Shown here piece by piece: positions 62,812-64,000 of a stretch of DNA of 64,000 nucleotides (the stretch's first letter is position 1; each line of letters begins with the position of its first letter). A model generated the notes under the pieces. The model did no database searches and was not told the DNA's origin. It saw only the letters and a program-made list of their open reading frames with translations. The position numbers and the translations under genes are program-made. This DNA is from Neolewinella xylanilytica (lineage in GTDB: Bacteria > Bacteroidota > Bacteroidia > Chitinophagales > Saprospiraceae): positions 310,001 through 374,000 of the forward strand of contig NZ_PTJC01000006.1 of NCBI RefSeq assembly GCF_002934605.1. The letters are read 5' to 3'.

Positions 62812-63195
62812 TTGGTCCGACTTTCGCTTCTTTGTTTTTTCGCTTTACTCCTGTTACACTGTGAGCAGGAAACCGACCTCCTGGTGGGGGAGTGGCAGGG
62901 GGCGTTAGTCACCGAGGACGGCGATAGCCTCAAACTGGATCCGCGGGAGATCACCTTCGATTTTCGCGCCGATGACCGCTACGAGTTTACCTCTACCCTG
63001 CGCTACAGTGAAGCTGGTACGTACCGGACGGAAGCGGGGTATCTCTTCGCCCAGGATACCACGCAGCCCACTAACCCGGAACGGGTGGTCGCCATCGAAA
63101 AACTGACGGTCGATTCGCTGATTATCCGGATGAGCGCCGATACGGTCCAGCGGTTGGTCACCTTGCTACGCACCAGCGCTCCGCCGCCACAGTAA
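62812..63195 (+). CDS. Lipoprotein, unknown function
   Basis: 127 residues if started at the TTG at 62812, which gives a clean lipoprotein signal (LSLLCFFALLLLHC) 10 bases after nhaD. A longer TTG start at 62767 would overlap nhaD. The mature part (LLVGEWQGALVTEDGDSLKLDPREITFDF) is lipocalin-like. Its last 30 bases overlap queA. Confidence 0.6.
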   Translation: MVRLSLLCFFALLLLHCEQETDLLVGEWQGALVTEDGDSLKLDPREITFDFRADDRYEFTSTLRYSEAGTYRTEAGYLFAQDTTQPTNPERVVAIEKLTVDSLIIRMSADTVQRLVTLLRTSAPPPQ

Positions 63196-64000
63196 GCTGC
63201 TGTCACCGTAGCTGAGGAAGCGGTAATCCGTCTCCCGGGCGTGTTGGTAGATGTCCTTCCAGGCATCGCCCACCATGGCGGCCACCAGGAGTAACAGGGT
63301 GGAGCGCGGCTGATGAAAGTTCGTGATCAGCCCGTCTACGATCCGGGGCCGGGCCGCCGGGGTCAGCATCAACTGGGTGTAACCGGTGAAGCTCTCGCTG
63401 TTCGTCATTTCCAAATGATGGATCAGGGCGGCGAGCGCGGGTGCCGCGTCCGTTCGGGAAACGCTGGCTTCCGTTGCCACCCACTGACCCAATTCGTTCT
63501 CCCAGTTGCCCTCCGTCATACCACGGGCTCCCAGATAAAATAAGCTCTCCAGGCAGCGCATGCTGGTGGTGCCGATGCTGACGATTGGTCGCCCGGCGCG
63601 CAGCTGTGCTTCCAGGCGGTGAAGGAGCTCGATGGATACGCTGAAGTACTCCCGGTGCATCACGTGGCCGCCCAGGTTGGGGGCCGAGACGGGTTTAAAG
63701 GTGCCGGCACCTACGTGTAGGGTGAGTGTCCGAAAATCCACCTCGCGATCCACCAACCCCTCCATGACCTGCGGGGTAAAGTGAAGTCCGGCCGTGGGGG
63801 CCGCCACCGAACCCTCCCGTTCGGCGAAAACCGTTTGGTAGCGGTGGTGATCCTCTCCCTCCGCGGCGCGGCCCAGGTAAGGGGGTAGGGGTATGGTGCC
63901 CGCCGCTTCCAGCAGCTCGCCAAAGCTGAGTTCCCGGGGGCCCGACCAAGTAAAGCGAACCGTGAAGGTGTCGTCGGTACGTTCCAGCCGCTCGGCGACA
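63166..64000 (-). CDS. queA: QueA, tRNA ribosyltransferase-isomerase, partial
   Basis: About 278 C-terminal residues; the 5' end lies beyond the window. Motifs: PLPPYLGRAAEGEDHHRYQTVF, GSVAAPTAGLHFTPQVM, LHVGAGTFKPV, SIGTTSMRCLES and ITNFHQPRSTLLLLVAA. The frame runs to the window edge. It adds the epoxycyclopentane ring to preQ1-modified tRNA in queuosine synthesis. Confidence 0.95.
   Translation of the reverse strand, partial: VAERLERTDDTFTVRFTWSGPRELSFGELLEAAGTIPLPPYLGRAAEGEDHHRYQTVFAEREGSVAAPTAGLHFTPQVMEGLVDREVDFRTLTLHVGAGTFKPVSAPNLGGHVMHREYFSVSIELLHRLEAQLRAGRPIVSIGTTSMRCLESLFYLGARGMTEGNWENELGQWVATEASVSRTDAAPALAALIHHLEMTNSESFTGYTQLMLTPAARPRIVDGLITNFHQPRSTLLLLVAAMVGDAWKDIYQHARETDYRFLSYGDSSLLWRRSAGA

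Noticed and set aside
1-64000. CRISPR array or prophage
   Set aside because: No regularly spaced direct repeats with unique spacers and no phage structural genes; xerD is a chromosomal recombinase by length and motifs.

Overview
The window looks like a chromosomal segment of a GC-rich member of the Bacteroidota, most like the Lewinella/Saprospiraceae group. The sequence evidence is a gldD gliding lipoprotein, a secreted M43 protease with a C-terminal type IX secretion sorting domain, a carboxypeptidase-regulatory-type TonB-dependent receptor, many small lipoproteins, a DUF3857/transglutaminase protein, and Bacteroidota-type -7 promoter boxes (TAnnTTTG), several within a few bases of the start codon. 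The genus is an inference; no rRNA gene is present.

Layout. At 1-6.2 kb lie the 5' part of a cNMP-binding sensor kinase (minus strand, cut by the window edge), a cluster of REP-like palindromes beside a decayed Y1 transposase remnant, a small secreted protein, gldD, an XRE/ScfR-type regulator, an outer-membrane-type protein and a glycosyltransferase. At 6.2-26.8 kb lies a nonribosomal peptide gene cluster with its flanks. At 26.8-36.4 kb are aconitase, lipoproteins, a DUF3857 protein and mtaB. At 36.4-51.5 kb are an SDR, GT2, a HAD phosphatase, xerD, a DUF4412 protein, a DegT aminotransferase, a KTSC protein, ftcD, a TPR lipoprotein, an alpha/beta hydrolase, a PIG-L deacetylase, a sugar isomerase and rlmD. 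At 51.5-64 kb are a Crp-type regulator, an IorAB-type molybdenum oxidoreductase, the M43 protease, a PHP phosphatase, a fused acetate kinase-PduL, two tRNA-Glu genes, nhaD and the 3' part of queA.

The most interesting region is 7444-26810. Two divergent, tightly spaced transcription units appear to build and handle one peptide. The minus unit runs ornithine cyclodeaminase, acyl-CoA-dehydrogenase-like prolyl oxidase, prolyl-AMP ligase, stand-alone carrier protein, NRPS1 and TonB-dependent receptor. This is a complete ornithine -> proline -> pyrrole-2-carboxyl-carrier route feeding NRPS1. NRPS1 has an adenylation domain with an Asn-type code, interrupted between motifs A8 and A9 by a whole PP-loop ATP pyrophosphatase domain with zinc-type cysteines. 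The plus unit runs HupE/UreJ-type metal permease, NRPS2 (C-A-T-E, His-like code), NRPS3 (C-T-TE with a Cys in place of the thioesterase Ser) and phosphopantetheinyl transferase. My inference is a pyrrole-capped short peptide, possibly sulfur- or amide-modified on the assembly line, acting as a metallophore taken up by the linked receptor. The product and the metal are not proven by the sequence.

The rest of the window is mostly housekeeping and cell-envelope genes, densely packed, with several convergent pairs overlapping at their 3' ends.
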